Notes: generated by a model not told the origin, from the letters alone. 64,000 nucleotides of DNA from an uncultured Brevibacillus sp. (GCF_947502445.1 NZ_CANMZW010000028.1:1-64000); one strand, 5' to 3'. Counted from the first letter of the stretch, positions 26,107 through 35,639 are shown. Numbers and translations are program-made.

Positions 26107-27000
26107 ATGGCAGGACACCAAGAGGAGCTGTCCAGTCTGGGTACAGCAACCATTCTCAAGACAAATACGCTATTGCAAATACAGAGTCTCACGCCTTCTT
26201 TTACAAAATCAGAGCAAAAAGTGGCAAGTATCGTCTTGCAGCAAACGGACAGCGTCATCTACTCTTCTGTCATCGATCTGGCAGAAAAGGCTGGCGTGGG
26301 GGAGACGACGGTACTGCGTTTTTGCCGGAAGATCGGCTTTCGTGGCTATCAGGAATTCAAGCTGGCGCTCGCACAGGAGCTGGTTACGCCAGCCAAAAAT
26401 CTGCACGGAGAAGTAGGCGAGAACGATCCCCTCGATATCATTGCCCATAAAGTAATGGCAACCAATCAGCAGGCAATAAGTGATACAGCTGCATTGATTG
26501 ACATGGAGCAGATCGAGCGCTGCGTGGAGCTGCTGCAAAAAGCGGGCTCCATCCACTTTTACGGAGTAGGTACCTCGGCCGTCACGGCACAGGACGCCAA
26601 GTACGCATTTATGCGGATCGGTCTGCGCGTAGACGCCATGAGTGAGTCACATCTGCAGGCGATGGCAGCTGCGACACTAGGCCCTGGTGATGTAGCGATC
26701 GGATTGTCCGTATCGGGCAGCACCAAGGACACGATCGACTCGCTCAAGGTGGCAAAACAGGCAGGTGCTACGGTCATCTGTTTAACACATTACCGCCGCT
26801 CGCCGATTACGAATGTTGCAGATATTACCCTGCTCACTGCGGCTCAGGAAGGTCCGTTGCAGGGAGGTTCGCTGGCGGCAAAAATTGCACAGCTTCATGT
26901 GTTGGATGTCATCTGCACGACGCTTGCCATGCGCAACAAGGAAAAAGCGCTCACGTACAAGGAACGAACGGCAAAGGCCGTACTGGAGAGAAAATATTGA
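26107..27000 (+). CDS. MurR/RpiR family transcriptional regulator
   Basis: 297-residue regulator with an N-terminal RpiR-type helix-turn-helix (about 30-100, 'LAEKAGVGETTVLRFCRKIGFRGYQEFKLAL') and a C-terminal SIS phosphosugar-binding domain ('IHFYGVGTSAVTAQDAKYAFMRIG', 'GLSVSGSTKDTIDSLKVAK'). It should sense a sugar phosphate. It is followed 15 bases later by nagB, pointing to amino-sugar phosphate control. ATG 26107 is chosen because AAGGGGGA precedes it at 5 bases; an upstream in-frame TTG at 26056 lacks a site. Confidence 0.9.
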   Translation: MAGHQEELSSLGTATILKTNTLLQIQSLTPSFTKSEQKVASIVLQQTDSVIYSSVIDLAEKAGVGETTVLRFCRKIGFRGYQEFKLALAQELVTPAKNLHGEVGENDPLDIIAHKVMATNQQAISDTAALIDMEQIERCVELLQKAGSIHFYGVGTSAVTAQDAKYAFMRIGLRVDAMSESHLQAMAAATLGPGDVAIGLSVSGSTKDTIDSLKVAKQAGATVICLTHYRRSPITNVADITLLTAAQEGPLQGGSLAAKIAQLHVLDVICTTLAMRNKEKALTYKERTAKAVLERKY

Positions 27001-27015
27001 CTGAGGTGAGATGAG

Positions 27016-27774
27016 TTGAAACTCATGATTGTAAAAGATTACGGGGAGCTCGGCAAAAAGGCAGCAGGACTGGTCGCTGATGAAGTAAAGAGCAACCCGA
27101 AAGTCGTTTTGGGTCTGGCTACAGGAGGTACGCCTGTAGGCATGTACCGGGAGCTGATCAAGCTGCATCAAGAGGAAGGCATCGATTTCTCGCAAGCGAG
27201 CAGCTTTAATCTTGATGAATATGTCGGGCTAGCAGCTACACACCCGCAAAGCTACCGCGCCTATATGCAGGAAAATCTGTTCGACCATATTAACCTGCCA
27301 GCAGGCAATACACATGTACCGGCGGGGGATGCCGCTGATCTGCAACAGGAGTGTGCAAGCTACGAGAAGGCGATTCGCGAAGCAGGCGGAATCGACATTC
27401 AAGTGCTGGGGATCGGCAACAATGGACATATCGGCTTCAATGAGCCCGGTTCTTCTGCGGATTCGACGACAAGAGTGGTGCAGCTGACCGAGAGCACGAT
27501 CGAAGCAAACGCCCGTTATTTTGCCAGTATAGAGGAAGTGCCGACACAAGCGGTTTCGATGGGGATCAAGACGATTCTTAGTGCCAAAAAAGTCGTTCTT
27601 CTGGCAAGTGGTGAGGCAAAAGCAGAGGCAGTACGGTTGATGCTGGAGGGAGAGCCAACAGCGGATGTGCCGGCTTCCTTGCTTCAGCTTCACCCTGATG
27701 TGACGGTTATCGTAGATGAGGCAGCAGCAAGTCAATTAACAGTTGCAGCAGCGAGTAGCGAAGACAAGCGGTAG
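27016..27774 (+). CDS. nagB: Glucosamine-6-phosphate deaminase NagB
   Basis: 252-residue enzyme of normal Bacillus NagB length. It converts glucosamine-6-phosphate to fructose-6-phosphate and ammonia. Recognisable blocks are '[16 protein letters not shown]', 'FNLDEYVG' (catalytic Asp) and '[14 protein letters not shown]' (catalytic His and Glu). The start is TTG at 27016, after a GAGGTGAGATGAG ribosome site. No nagA is next to it in this window. It would also use any glucosamine-6-phosphate produced by the kinase and deacetylase genes at 57.5-59.3 kb. Confidence 0.95.
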   Translation: MKLMIVKDYGELGKKAAGLVADEVKSNPKVVLGLATGGTPVGMYRELIKLHQEEGIDFSQASSFNLDEYVGLAATHPQSYRAYMQENLFDHINLPAGNTHVPAGDAADLQQECASYEKAIREAGGIDIQVLGIGNNGHIGFNEPGSSADSTTRVVQLTESTIEANARYFASIEEVPTQAVSMGIKTILSAKKVVLLASGEAKAEAVRLMLEGEPTADVPASLLQLHPDVTVIVDEAAASQLTVAAASSEDKR

Positions 27775-27799
27775 CCGTATGGCGCCGCTTGTTTCTTTT
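27764..27799 (+). terminator. Terminator after nagB
   Basis: ACAAGCGG (27764-27771) pairs with CCGCTTGT (27785-27792), then TTCTTTTG. The left arm is inside the nagB stop region. Confidence 0.75.
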
Positions 27800-27899
27800 G
27801 TTGTTCACCAATCTGTTCCGAATATACCGCAGTTGCTTATGCTATACTGGGTATGGTGAAGATAGGATAACCAGATTTTTCAAAGGAGCTGATTTTCAA

Positions 27900-28652
27900 A
27901 TGAGCACGAATGAAGCGTTGCTTACATTAGAAGGTTGGTATACGTATCATAATTTCCGCACCATCAATTGGGAAAAGTGGAAAGCAGCTACTGCCCAGGA
28001 GCGTCAAGAAGCGTTGGACGAGCTGAATCAATTGATTCATACGTGGGACGCGAATGAAGCAGAAGGAAAAGGAAGCACGGCTGTGTACTCCATTTTGGGA
28101 CACAAGGCTGATCTGGTCATCATGTTTTTGCGAGAAACCATGCAAGAGCTGGATGAAATCAAAACGGCATTTAATAAAACACGCTTTGCTGCCTATACAG
28201 ATGCGCCGTATTCTTATGTGTCTGTAGTTGAGCTGAGCAATTATGTACATAACCCGGGTGAAGATCCAAAGGCGAACCCACATGTGCGTGACCGTCTGTA
28301 CCCAGTCCTGCCAAAATGGGAGCACATCTGCTTCTATCCGATGAACAAAAAGCGTGATCTGCAAGACAACTGGTACATGCTGAGCATGCAGGAGCGTCAG
28401 GAAATGATGCGCTCCCACGGCTTGATCGGCCGTTCCTATGCTGGTCGCGTGAAGCAAATCATCGGTGGCTCTGTGGGCTTCGACGATTGGGAGTGGGGCG
28501 TTACACTTTTTGCCAACGATCCGCTGGAATTCAAGCACATTGTGTACGAAATGCGCTTTGATGAAGTAAGTGCGCGCTTCGGCGAATTCGGCAACTTCCT
28601 CGTTGGTAATGTGTTGAACGTGGAAACACTCGCGAAAAAGCTGGAAGTATAA
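27900..28652 (+). CDS. hemQ: Coproheme decarboxylase HemQ
   Basis: 250-residue member of the chlorite-dismutase family that makes heme b from coproheme in Gram-positive bacteria. The active-site tyrosine Tyr146 and Lys150 are in FYPMNKKR, and the proximal heme ligand His173 is in RSHGLIGR, all positioned as in Listeria and Geobacillus HemQ. The ATG at 27900 is chosen because AAAGGAG lies about 11 bases upstream; a longer in-frame reading from 27789 has no family similarity. Single-gene unit with its own terminator. Confidence 0.95.
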   Translation: MSTNEALLTLEGWYTYHNFRTINWEKWKAATAQERQEALDELNQLIHTWDANEAEGKGSTAVYSILGHKADLVIMFLRETMQELDEIKTAFNKTRFAAYTDAPYSYVSVVELSNYVHNPGEDPKANPHVRDRLYPVLPKWEHICFYPMNKKRDLQDNWYMLSMQERQEMMRSHGLIGRSYAGRVKQIIGGSVGFDDWEWGVTLFANDPLEFKHIVYEMRFDEVSARFGEFGNFLVGNVLNVETLAKKLEV

Positions 28653-28670
28653 AAAATAACGTACAAGGAA

Positions 28671-28718
28671 AAAGATCTGCGGGGCGAGTCATTGGCCTGA
28701 TTTGCAGATCTTTTTTTG
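28671..28718 (+). terminator. Terminator after hemQ
   Basis: AAAGATCTGC (28671-28680) pairs with GCAGATCTTT (28704 on), followed by a run of T's. Confidence 0.85.
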
Positions 28719-28745
28719 CTATATTTTCCAGATTAATGGTAAAAT
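28716..28745 (+). promoter_or_regulatory. Sigma-A-like promoter of the SLH surface protein gene
   Basis: TTGCTA and TAAAAT with 18 bases between, 36 bases upstream of the GTG start. It begins within the T-run of the hemQ terminator. Confidence 0.5.
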
Positions 28746-28781
28746 GGACGGGCATGTATATCGAAAGGAGTGGTTTTTACC

Positions 28782-31037
28782 GTGCTAAAACGGAGACAAT
28801 CATGGGGAGTGGCGATGGGAGTATCTACCTCCATTTTGCTAACATCCGTACTCACTACGATTGGTATGAGTGGAGGAGCACTGGTCACGTACGCAGCCGA
28901 AGAACAAACCAAAAGCATTTCACAAGAGGAAGCGATCCAGGCAGCCAAGAAATGGGTCACCATCCCTGCAGATTATAAATTGGAGCGAGCGAGCTTTCTG
29001 GATGCCAAACGCGATCCATTTAGCGTGACATCGTCTTGGCGAATCGCTTGGGAAGACACAAAATCGAACCGAATCATGGTTACAATCGATGCTGCTTCCA
29101 GTAAATTGCTGCAATATTCCTACTATCGGGACAAAGTCAATACGACAGCTTCACAAAAAAAGCTTTCAGCAGAACAGGCACTAAGTATAGCAGAGGAGTT
29201 TTTACAACAAGTCACAACTTCGGAAGAGCGACAAAAACTGTCCAAGCCAAACGAATACGGACCGCTGTACCCCTACTTTTACCAGCAGCAGCCTATCCAT
29301 CACTTCTCCTTTACTCGGATGGAAAACGCGATTCCTTTTCTGGAGAACGGGTTTCAAATCGTTCTTGACCAAGAGGGTCAGCTTACTTCCTTCTCACGGG
29401 AATGGTATGATGGCAAGCTCCCTGTGGCGACACAGATGATTTCTGCCGAGGAGGGTACAAAGCTTTTAATGGAGCATGCGAAACCTTCGCTGCTATTGGT
29501 GAATCAAAGAGATATTCTGCGAGGTGGAGATTCAAGCGCTGATCCGTTTATGCTGATTTATCGTTTTGAGGAAAATGATCCGCAGTTTGTAGATGCAGTA
29601 AGCGGCAAGATCATGAATGCGACAGGAACCGAGGCTGTGGTGAGAAAGATCCAGCCACTCGGAACTACAGTCGCGAAACATAAGGGAGAAGAGCGCATCA
29701 TTACAAAAGATGAGGCGCAAAAGATTGCCGAGCAGGTCATCAAAAAGTTCCCGGGCAGCTTTCGCTTTGAAGGAAGCTATGGTAGTGGCGCCAGCACTGG
29801 CTCAGACGGGATTCGAAGACAGAATTGGGACTTTAATTTTACTCCGCTCCAGGGGAAGAACGATTCGGAGGAGCGCGTACAACTAACGATAGGCGACCGC
29901 GGAGATTTGCTGGGATATGAAGCGAGAGAAGGGGCGCTCTATAGAGGGAATCGCGGGGGCAAATTCACAAATGTAGTACCATGGAGCCAAGCAGAGGCAA
30001 GTGCGATTCAACTCGTCAAAACGTTGTATGCCGACCGGTTGGGAGAAATGTTCTTAGTTCAGCCGCCTCCATCTGAAGAAGAACTGAAACAGTTGAACGA
30101 GCGGGGGGAATCTTATCGTATCCGATTTGGGTGGTTAAGGGACGGGATTGTCCTGCAAAGCGCGTATACCGAGGTCATCGTCAATCCTGAAACAGGTGAA
30201 GCAGAAGGCGTAAGGTCTCCGTGGGACGACTTGCCCGTAAAAGGCACTGAAAAATCACCCAAAGCAACCATCGATCATACAAAAGCCAACCAAATCATGC
30301 AAAAGCAAAAAGAGTTCATACTTACCTATTACCAGCCACAATATAGCAGCTACGGGTTCCCTTCCCAGCCAAAGGAGCCACTTCTGATCTATCGTTACGT
30401 AGGAGATGAAGGTGTAGTGGACGCGGTTTCGGGACAATGGGTCAGCTATGCGGAGGCAGAAAAAAATCGACAGCCGCAAGACATCGACGAGCATCCACAA
30501 AAAGCGGCATTGGAATTCGCAGTACGCATGGACCTGCTCACGGCCAAGGATGGAAAGCTGGAGCCGGATAAAGCAGTGACACGCGGGGAAATGGCCCAGA
30601 TTTTGACGCGTTTGACAAATCGTTATGAATTCCGGAATCTGGGCATGTTTTATGAGGACGAAGAGGAACAGACCTATCAGTTTGCGGACGTAGATATGAA
30701 GAACGCGTACTATCCAGCGATTCAAAAAGCAATTCAATACCGTATCATTGCCAAGGAAGGTAAGACGTTCAACCCTGATCGCGCCATTACGCGAATAGAA
30801 GCGGCAGACATGTTTGCCCGTCTGTTTGGCTACGGAAGCCTGTTAGAGAAGACGGACATATTCGTCACGTCTTTCACGGATCTTCAGAAAAAACAAGTTC
30901 CTGCAGTAGCACTCGTGAATGCACAAGGAATCTTGTTAGGTACATCACCAACTGCCTTTAGCCCGAATGAGTCACTGACGCGTGCAGAGGTAGCACAGCT
31001 GGTTCAAACGATATATGAACAAACACAAAAGAAATAG
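28782..31037 (+). CDS. S-layer-anchored YcdB/YcdC-repeat (PepSY-like) protein with three SLH domains
   Basis: 751-residue exported protein. A signal peptide occupies the first ~38 residues, ending near VTYAAEE. Two or three YcdB/YcdC (PepSY-like) modules follow, with repeated 'SxEEAxxxAxxW' openings and 'VDAVSGKI / VDAVSGQW' endings. The last ~180 residues are three SLH domains ('VTRGEMAQILTRL', 'ITRIEAADMFARLFGY', 'LTRAEVAQLVQTIYEQ'), which bind pyruvylated cell-wall polymer. PepSY-type domains are usually linked to peptidase inhibition or regulation, so a surface protease-modulating role is possible. GTG 28782 is chosen because AAAGGAG is 11 bases ahead. Confidence 0.88.
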   Translation: MLKRRQSWGVAMGVSTSILLTSVLTTIGMSGGALVTYAAEEQTKSISQEEAIQAAKKWVTIPADYKLERASFLDAKRDPFSVTSSWRIAWEDTKSNRIMVTIDAASSKLLQYSYYRDKVNTTASQKKLSAEQALSIAEEFLQQVTTSEERQKLSKPNEYGPLYPYFYQQQPIHHFSFTRMENAIPFLENGFQIVLDQEGQLTSFSREWYDGKLPVATQMISAEEGTKLLMEHAKPSLLLVNQRDILRGGDSSADPFMLIYRFEENDPQFVDAVSGKIMNATGTEAVVRKIQPLGTTVAKHKGEERIITKDEAQKIAEQVIKKFPGSFRFEGSYGSGASTGSDGIRRQNWDFNFTPLQGKNDSEERVQLTIGDRGDLLGYEAREGALYRGNRGGKFTNVVPWSQAEASAIQLVKTLYADRLGEMFLVQPPPSEEELKQLNERGESYRIRFGWLRDGIVLQSAYTEVIVNPETGEAEGVRSPWDDLPVKGTEKSPKATIDHTKANQIMQKQKEFILTYYQPQYSSYGFPSQPKEPLLIYRYVGDEGVVDAVSGQWVSYAEAEKNRQPQDIDEHPQKAALEFAVRMDLLTAKDGKLEPDKAVTRGEMAQILTRLTNRYEFRNLGMFYEDEEEQTYQFADVDMKNAYYPAIQKAIQYRIIAKEGKTFNPDRAITRIEAADMFARLFGYGSLLEKTDIFVTSFTDLQKKQVPAVALVNAQGILLGTSPTAFSPNESLTRAEVAQLVQTIYEQTQKK

Positions 31038-31049
31038 AGCTTGATACGA

Positions 31050-31103
31050 AGGGCTGCCGCAAGAGTCGGAGTGTATGACTTTTGATAGGCAGCCCCTTTC
31101 TTT
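31050..31103 (+). terminator. Terminator after the SLH protein gene
   Basis: GGGCTGCC and GGCAGCCC arms about 30 bases apart, followed by CCTTTCTTTG. Confidence 0.65.
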
Positions 31104-31109
31104 GTCTAC

Positions 31110-31420
31110 AGCTTGAGCTGGTTATGGTTTGTCATGATTTATTTGCGCTTCAACTATTGCTAGCTGCTGGTTGTTTGGGTGTAGGCGCGGCAATTATTTT
31201 CTCGCTCAATTTGCTGCTCCCGATGGATGCAACTAGCGGTGGAGCAGAAGCAGCGTCCTGGTCTGCTATGATTCAAGCTGTCGGTTATGTCATGAGTGCA
31301 ACAGGTCCGATCATGCTCGGGTGGATTCATGATGCAGCTGGAGACTTTTTAGTCGCCGTCATTGGCCTGATCGTGATAAACTTGGTTGCTATGGTTGTTC
31401 AGTTTTTTGTGGCTGCGTAA
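31110..31420 (+). pseudogene. C-terminal remnant of an MFS transporter (CynX-like)
   Basis: The frame read here contains three hydrophobic helices ('LGVGAAIIFSLNLLLPMDATSGGAEAASWSAMIQAVGYVMSATGPIMLGWIHDAAGD' in short segments), matching the last helices of cyanate-permease-type MFS proteins. The preceding ~300 residues are absent and no ribosome site or sensible start exists. The remnant begins almost at the terminator of the gene before it. It is a deletion relic. Confidence 0.65.
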
Positions 31421-31513
31421 CGTAACAAGGACAAAAACAGTCTTATGAACGGTGCTTCTGTTTGTGACCCAATCATTTTTAGGGTAAGATTTAGGAAAGA
31501 GGAGGTGCTTCGG

Positions 31514-31927
31514 ATGAAAAGTATCAAACCAGGTCGTGGACCGTCTGCGATGGGGGCTGCCGGAAGCCTTGGTGTGGTCGTGTTCGGCATTTTTTGGACG
31601 ATCATGGCGTTTGCCATGACGCGTGATGCTCCATTTCCGCTTGTCGGAACGATTTTTCCGTTGTTTGGAATTATTTTTGTGGCAATTGGCATTTTCCAGA
31701 CGATTTATCATTTCAAGAACGCGACCTCCAAGGAAAGAATGTCCTTGTTTGATATTACGGAATCCAATGAAGAAGGCGATCCCCTAAACCGTAGATTCGG
31801 ACAACAATCAGCGGGCGAGAATCAACAGACAGATGAAACTACTGGACAGAAGGTTTTTTGTCCATACTGCGGAGAGCGAGTAAAAACGGAGTATCAATAT
31901 TGCCCGAGCTGCGGCAAAACATTGTAA
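31514..31927 (+). CDS. Small membrane protein with C-terminal zinc ribbon
   Basis: 137-residue protein with two hydrophobic segments (about 15-35 and 45-65), a polar linker, and a C-terminal zinc ribbon with two CxxC knuckles (CPYCGE ... CPSCGK). The ATG at 31514 follows GAGGAGG at 8 bases. Similar short 'zinc-ribbon plus membrane' proteins are common in Bacillales but uncharacterised. It is 31 bases from the exporter gene downstream and may be cotranscribed with it. Confidence 0.82.
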   Translation: MKSIKPGRGPSAMGAAGSLGVVVFGIFWTIMAFAMTRDAPFPLVGTIFPLFGIIFVAIGIFQTIYHFKNATSKERMSLFDITESNEEGDPLNRRFGQQSAGENQQTDETTGQKVFCPYCGERVKTEYQYCPSCGKTL

Positions 31928-31958
31928 ATCCGCTTTTGTAGCATGGAGGGGAACACGA

Positions 31959-32963
31959 CTGAATTGGCTCAAGCTTAAAATTGGTTATCGAACACTAAAA
32001 ACAGCGATCGGAACAGCGATTTCGATCCTCCTAGCCCAGCAACTGGACCTGATGTTCCCTGCCTCTGCTGGTATTATTACGATCCTGTGCATTCAGGTGA
32101 CGGTTAAGCAATCGTTTCGAACCGCGTGGAATCGGATATTGGCAAGCTTTTTGGGATTGGCAATCGGGATAGCCTTGTTTCTGGTCCTTGGCTTTACGCC
32201 TCTCGCGATTTTGATTGAAATTCTGATTTTCATGCCGCTGGCTGTGCGCTTTAAAATTCAGGAAGGCTTCGTCACCAGCATTGTTGTGCTCATGCATTTG
32301 TATTCGACCCAAAGAATGGATGCAGCGCTGATTGCAAACGAAGTGGCGCTACTTGTCGTAGGTGTCGGTGTCGCGCTGGTCGTAAATCTGTACATGCCTA
32401 GTCTGGATAAAGAGCTGCAAGCCATGCAGGGACAAGTGGAAAAGCTGTTTATAAAAATATTGCGGGAGTTTTGCTATTATTTGCGTCATGGCGAAAGCGA
32501 TTGGGACGGGAGGGAAATGATCGAGGCTCCTGGGCTTTTGGAAAAAGCAATCCGTCTGGCATCGCGTGATGTCGACAATCGCTTGGGACGCCGCGACGAT
32601 TCGTACTACCAATACTTCATCATGCGTGAAAAACAGTTTGAACTATTGGAGCGGATGATGCCGATCGTCTCCTCGCTCAATGCCCGGGTATCGCAGGGGC
32701 TTCACATTGCTGATTTTCTCGAACGGATCAGTGATTCCGTGCACCCGGGAAATACCGCTTACCGCTTTATCGATCAGCTGCGGGACATGCGCAAGGAGAT
32801 CAAGGAAACCGATCTGCCACGTACACGTGAAGAGTTTGAAACGAGGGCGTCCTTGTTTTACCTGCTAAGAGAGATCGAGAGCTATTTGTTTATCAAGCAC
32901 GAGCTGGGTAAAACAAGTGACGAAAAACCAGGGAAAAAGCAGCCGAAGACAGCCAAGAGCTAG
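31959..32963 (+). CDS. Aromatic acid exporter (ArAE/YqjA-like) family membrane protein, probable CTG start
   Basis: About 334-residue protein with an N-terminal six-helix ArAE domain and a cytoplasmic C-terminal helical domain typical of YqjA-like exporters. The first ATG in frame (32052) would remove the conserved opening 'LKIGYRTLKTAIGTAISILLAQ', which is present in the sequence upstream. Extending to the CTG at 31959 restores it, and that CTG is preceded by GGAGGGG at a good distance. So translation probably starts at a non-standard CTG. Substrates of these exporters in Firmicutes are unknown. Confidence 0.8.
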   Translation: MNWLKLKIGYRTLKTAIGTAISILLAQQLDLMFPASAGIITILCIQVTVKQSFRTAWNRILASFLGLAIGIALFLVLGFTPLAILIEILIFMPLAVRFKIQEGFVTSIVVLMHLYSTQRMDAALIANEVALLVVGVGVALVVNLYMPSLDKELQAMQGQVEKLFIKILREFCYYLRHGESDWDGREMIEAPGLLEKAIRLASRDVDNRLGRRDDSYYQYFIMREKQFELLERMMPIVSSLNARVSQGLHIADFLERISDSVHPGNTAYRFIDQLRDMRKEIKETDLPRTREEFETRASLFYLLREIESYLFIKHELGKTSDEKPGKKQPKTAKS

Positions 32964-32986
32964 GAAAAGCTGCACATGCACGTTAT

Positions 32987-33017
32987 GAAAAGGCGACTCG
33001 GCGCTATGCCGAAAGGT
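32987..33017 (+). terminator. Terminator after the exporter gene
   Basis: AAAAGGCGACTCGGC / GCCGAAAGGTCGCTTTT arms with a 5-base loop, followed by T's. Confidence 0.8.
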
Positions 33018-33128
33018 CGCTTTTTTGTGTTGCTCTTTTTGCAGGTTACCTCCTCGCGTTTTACTCTTGTCATTTCAAGCTTATTTCCGATCAGCATATT
33101 TTTAATGAATGAATAAATAAAAACTTTC

Positions 33129-33157
33129 TTGCATATCTGAAAAAATGTAATTATAAT
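33129..33157 (+). promoter_or_regulatory. Sigma-A promoter of the polar amino acid transporter
   Basis: TTGCAT (33129-33134) and TATAAT (33152-33157) with a 17-base spacer, 75 bases upstream of the ATPase gene. Confidence 0.7.
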
Positions 33158-33232
33158 TTAAATCAGAAAAGTTTTCCGACTATTGGAAAAGCAGCAAGTC
33201 ATCCCGTGGCGAATAGATAGGGGGATAGCAGG

Positions 33233-33955
33233 ATGATTCAGGTTAAACAGCTTGTGAAGTCGTTTGGATCGTTAACCGTGCTAAAAGGCGTGACACTTGA
33301 AGTAAAAGAACAAGAAGTGGTGGTACTGCTCGGGGCGAGTGGTTCTGGGAAAAGTACGCTGCTTAGATGTTTGAATTTTCTGGAAGTATACAATGAAGGT
33401 GAGATTTGGGTAGGTGGCAAGCAGATCGACCCGAACAAGACAAACTTGAACCACTTCCGCGAAGAGGTGGGCATGGTCTTTCAGCATTTCAACCTGTTCC
33501 CGCATAAAACAGCATTGGAAAATGTCATCGAGGCCCCGATCCATGTCAAAAAGATGAATCCGGCAGAAGCAAAAGCGCTGGGGCTCGAGTTATTGAAAAA
33601 AGTAAATTTGCAGGACAAAGCAGATGTTTATCCCGATATGCTCTCTGGCGGGCAAAAGCAACGGGTAGCGATAGCCAGAGCGCTTGCGATGAAACCAAAG
33701 GTACTGCTGTTCGATGAGCCTACCTCCGCGCTCGACCCTGAGCTCGTTGGAGAGGTGCTGCAAGTAATGAAGCAGCTTGCTCAGGAAGGAATGACCATGA
33801 TCGTAGTGACTCACGAAATGAACTTTGCGCGTGAGGTTGCCGATCGGGCAGTGTTCATGGACAATGGCGTTATTTTGGAGCAAGGGCCGCCCAAAACATT
33901 CTTTGAAAACCCGCAAAATGAGCGGACAAAGCAGTTTTTGGGAAGCATTCGCTAA
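33233..33955 (+). CDS. Polar amino acid ABC transporter ATP-binding protein (GlnQ/ArtM type)
   Basis: 240-residue ATPase with Walker [10 protein letters not shown], signature [15 protein letters not shown], Walker [15 protein letters not shown] and the D-loop and H-loop (VTHEMNFA) of the GlnQ family. It energises import by the permease at 34928 with the binding protein at 33992. Ribosome site GGGGGATAGCAGG before ATG. The order ATPase, binding protein, permease is common in Bacillales. Confidence 0.92.
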   Translation: MIQVKQLVKSFGSLTVLKGVTLEVKEQEVVVLLGASGSGKSTLLRCLNFLEVYNEGEIWVGGKQIDPNKTNLNHFREEVGMVFQHFNLFPHKTALENVIEAPIHVKKMNPAEAKALGLELLKKVNLQDKADVYPDMLSGGQKQRVAIARALAMKPKVLLFDEPTSALDPELVGEVLQVMKQLAQEGMTMIVVTHEMNFAREVADRAVFMDNGVILEQGPPKTFFENPQNERTKQFLGSIR

Positions 33956-33991
33956 ATAAAACAAAAACAGAAAAAATTGGGGGAATTTCAA

Positions 33992-34804
33992 ATGAAAAAA
34001 CGTTCTATGTGGTCTGGAGCTCTACTCTCTACTGTACTGCTGGGATCTCTACTGTTGTCCGCATGTGGTTCCGATAGCAGCAGCGCACCGGCGGCTGGAG
34101 GATCTGGAGCAGCTGGCGGAAAGAAAGAATTTACCTACGCGATGAGCGGAGTGTACAAGCCGTTTAGCTTTAAAGAAAATGGTACGCTCACTGGCTTTGA
34201 CGTAGAAATCGGACAAGCCCTGGCAGAAAAAATGGGCATGACGGCAGTACCGATCACGAACCCATTTGAAACGATTATCCAAGGATTGAACTCCAATAAA
34301 TACGATTCCATCATCGGTAGCTTGACGGTGACGGAGGAGCGTCAAAAAGCCGTAGCCTTTACGAATCCATACTATCGCTCCGGTTCCCAAATTTTTGTGA
34401 ATGAAGACAATACAACGATCAAATCCAAAGAAGATTTGAAAGGCAAAAAAATCGGTGTTGTAAAAGCATCCAACTACTTGGATTGGGCGAAAAAGCTGAC
34501 CGATGAAGATAAAATCACACAGTACGACAGTGATATCACGGCATTGCTCGATTTGCCAACAGGCCGTCTCGATGCGGTGATTACTGACCAGGTAGTAGGC
34601 TTGCGCTTTATTAAAGAAGGCGCTGGAAAAGTAAAAGACGTAGGTGAGCCACTGAGCTTTGACGAGCAAGCGATTGCTGTTCGCAAGGATGACAAAGAAG
34701 CAGTAGAGCGCATCAACAAAGCGTTGGATGAAATTGTAAAAGACGGTACGTATGCAAAAATCAGCGAAAAATGGTTTGGTCGCGACATTTTGCAAAAACA
34801 GTAA
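33992..34804 (+). CDS. Polar amino acid ABC transporter substrate-binding lipoprotein
   Basis: 270-residue lipoprotein (LSAC lipobox, Cys25) with a type II binding fold of the family-3 amino acid binding proteins ('YKPFSFKENGTLTGFDVEIGQALAEKMG', 'DSIIGSLTVTEERQKAVAFTNPYYRSG'). ATG 33992 is chosen for the GGGGG site just upstream; the upstream ATG at 33977 would disrupt the signal peptide. The ligand is a polar amino acid (cystine, glutamine and arginine types are all possible). Confidence 0.92.
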   Translation: MKKRSMWSGALLSTVLLGSLLLSACGSDSSSAPAAGGSGAAGGKKEFTYAMSGVYKPFSFKENGTLTGFDVEIGQALAEKMGMTAVPITNPFETIIQGLNSNKYDSIIGSLTVTEERQKAVAFTNPYYRSGSQIFVNEDNTTIKSKEDLKGKKIGVVKASNYLDWAKKLTDEDKITQYDSDITALLDLPTGRLDAVITDQVVGLRFIKEGAGKVKDVGEPLSFDEQAIAVRKDDKEAVERINKALDEIVKDGTYAKISEKWFGRDILQKQ

Positions 34805-34811
34805 GCGAGGT

Positions 34812-34846
34812 TGCGGGGTGTCCAGACAGGACGCCCCCCTTTTTCC
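34812..34846 (+). terminator. Intra-operon terminator/attenuator after the binding-protein gene
   Basis: GGGGTGTCC-AGAC-AGGACGCCCC hairpin followed by a T-run. Its place between binding protein and permease would give more binding protein than permease. Confidence 0.75.
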
Positions 34847-34851
34847 AAGAG

Positions 34852-34890
34852 ACGCGGTCGCTCACCCCTGAGCAGGCCTCGATAGAGGTA
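34852..34890. repeat. Structured interspersed repeat, copy 2 (divergent)
   Basis: ACGCGGTCGCTC and GCCTCGATAGAGGT are shared with the copies at 10872 and 59846. The centre differs in sequence but still forms a hairpin (GCTCA-CCCC-TGAGC), as expected if structure is conserved. Confidence 0.75.
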
Positions 34891-34927
34891 TAGTGATGGT
34901 TTTACTTCATGCGAGGAGTGATCTTAC

Positions 34928-35614
34928 GTGGTTGATATTTTAGTTTCCAGCTATCCTCTTTTTCTAAAAGCGGCGTGGCTCACGCTCCAGCTGACAGCAG
35001 TTGCTCTCGTGCTTGGCTGTATCGTTGGTCTGATCATTGCCTTTTTCCGTATCTCAAACTCCAAGCCGTTAAACTACTTCGCACACACGTACATTACGGT
35101 CATTCGCGGTACTCCGTTGATCGTACAAATTGCGATTTTGTATTTCGGGATTGCCAATCTGATCACACTCTCTAACTTTTGGGCAGGGGCACTTGCACTA
35201 GCAGTTCACAACGGTGCCTATATTGCAGAAATTTTCCGCGGGGCGATCCAATCGATTGATCGTGGGCAGATGGAGGCTTCCCGTTCTTTGGGAATGTCCT
35301 ATCCGCTGGCAATGCGCCGAATTGTTCTGCCGCAAGCGTTTCGCCGGGCGATTCCTGCCTTGGGCAACCAGTTTATCATCGGTCTGAAGGATTCTTCGCT
35401 CGTCGCCTATGTAGGGATGCAGGATTTGTGGGGGACAGCACTTAGTGAAGCGGCGTCCAACTATCGCCAGCTGGACACATACATGGTCGTTGGCTTGTAC
35501 TACTTGATCCTGATTATGATCTTCACCTACTTCGTGAACAGACTGGAAGGCAAGCTGTCCAATGGGAAAAAAACAAAAAAGCAGACAGCAAATGATAACA
35601 GTGTGTCTGTGTAA
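34928..35614 (+). CDS. Polar amino acid ABC transporter permease
   Basis: 228-residue permease of the HisM/GlnP family with about five hydrophobic segments. The typical 'LTLQLTAVALVLGCIVGLIIA' first helix and the EAA loop 'EASRSLGMSYPLAMRRIVLPQAFRRAIPALGNQFI' are present in recognisable form. It starts at GTG 34928 after GCGAGGAGTG. The C-terminus is short and lysine-rich. It is separated from the binding-protein gene by an attenuator and a repeat copy. Confidence 0.92.
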   Translation: MVDILVSSYPLFLKAAWLTLQLTAVALVLGCIVGLIIAFFRISNSKPLNYFAHTYITVIRGTPLIVQIAILYFGIANLITLSNFWAGALALAVHNGAYIAEIFRGAIQSIDRGQMEASRSLGMSYPLAMRRIVLPQAFRRAIPALGNQFIIGLKDSSLVAYVGMQDLWGTALSEAASNYRQLDTYMVVGLYYLILIMIFTYFVNRLEGKLSNGKKTKKQTANDNSVSV

Positions 35615-35639
35615 CGCATTTTTGTAAAGGCGGGAGACT

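Noticed and set aside
28530-28760. Minus-strand frames opposite the end of hemQ
   Set aside because: They overlap the hemQ terminator and the HemQ active-site region and have no independent coding evidence.
33095-33125. Half ARG box (TGAATAAATAAA) upstream of the polar amino acid transporter
   Set aside because: The second half (ATTCA) is missing, unlike the perfect dyad at 60658.
33158-33180. CodY-like box just downstream of the -10 of the polar amino acid transporter promoter
   Set aside because: Against the 15-base CodY consensus I count six mismatches, too many to support a site.
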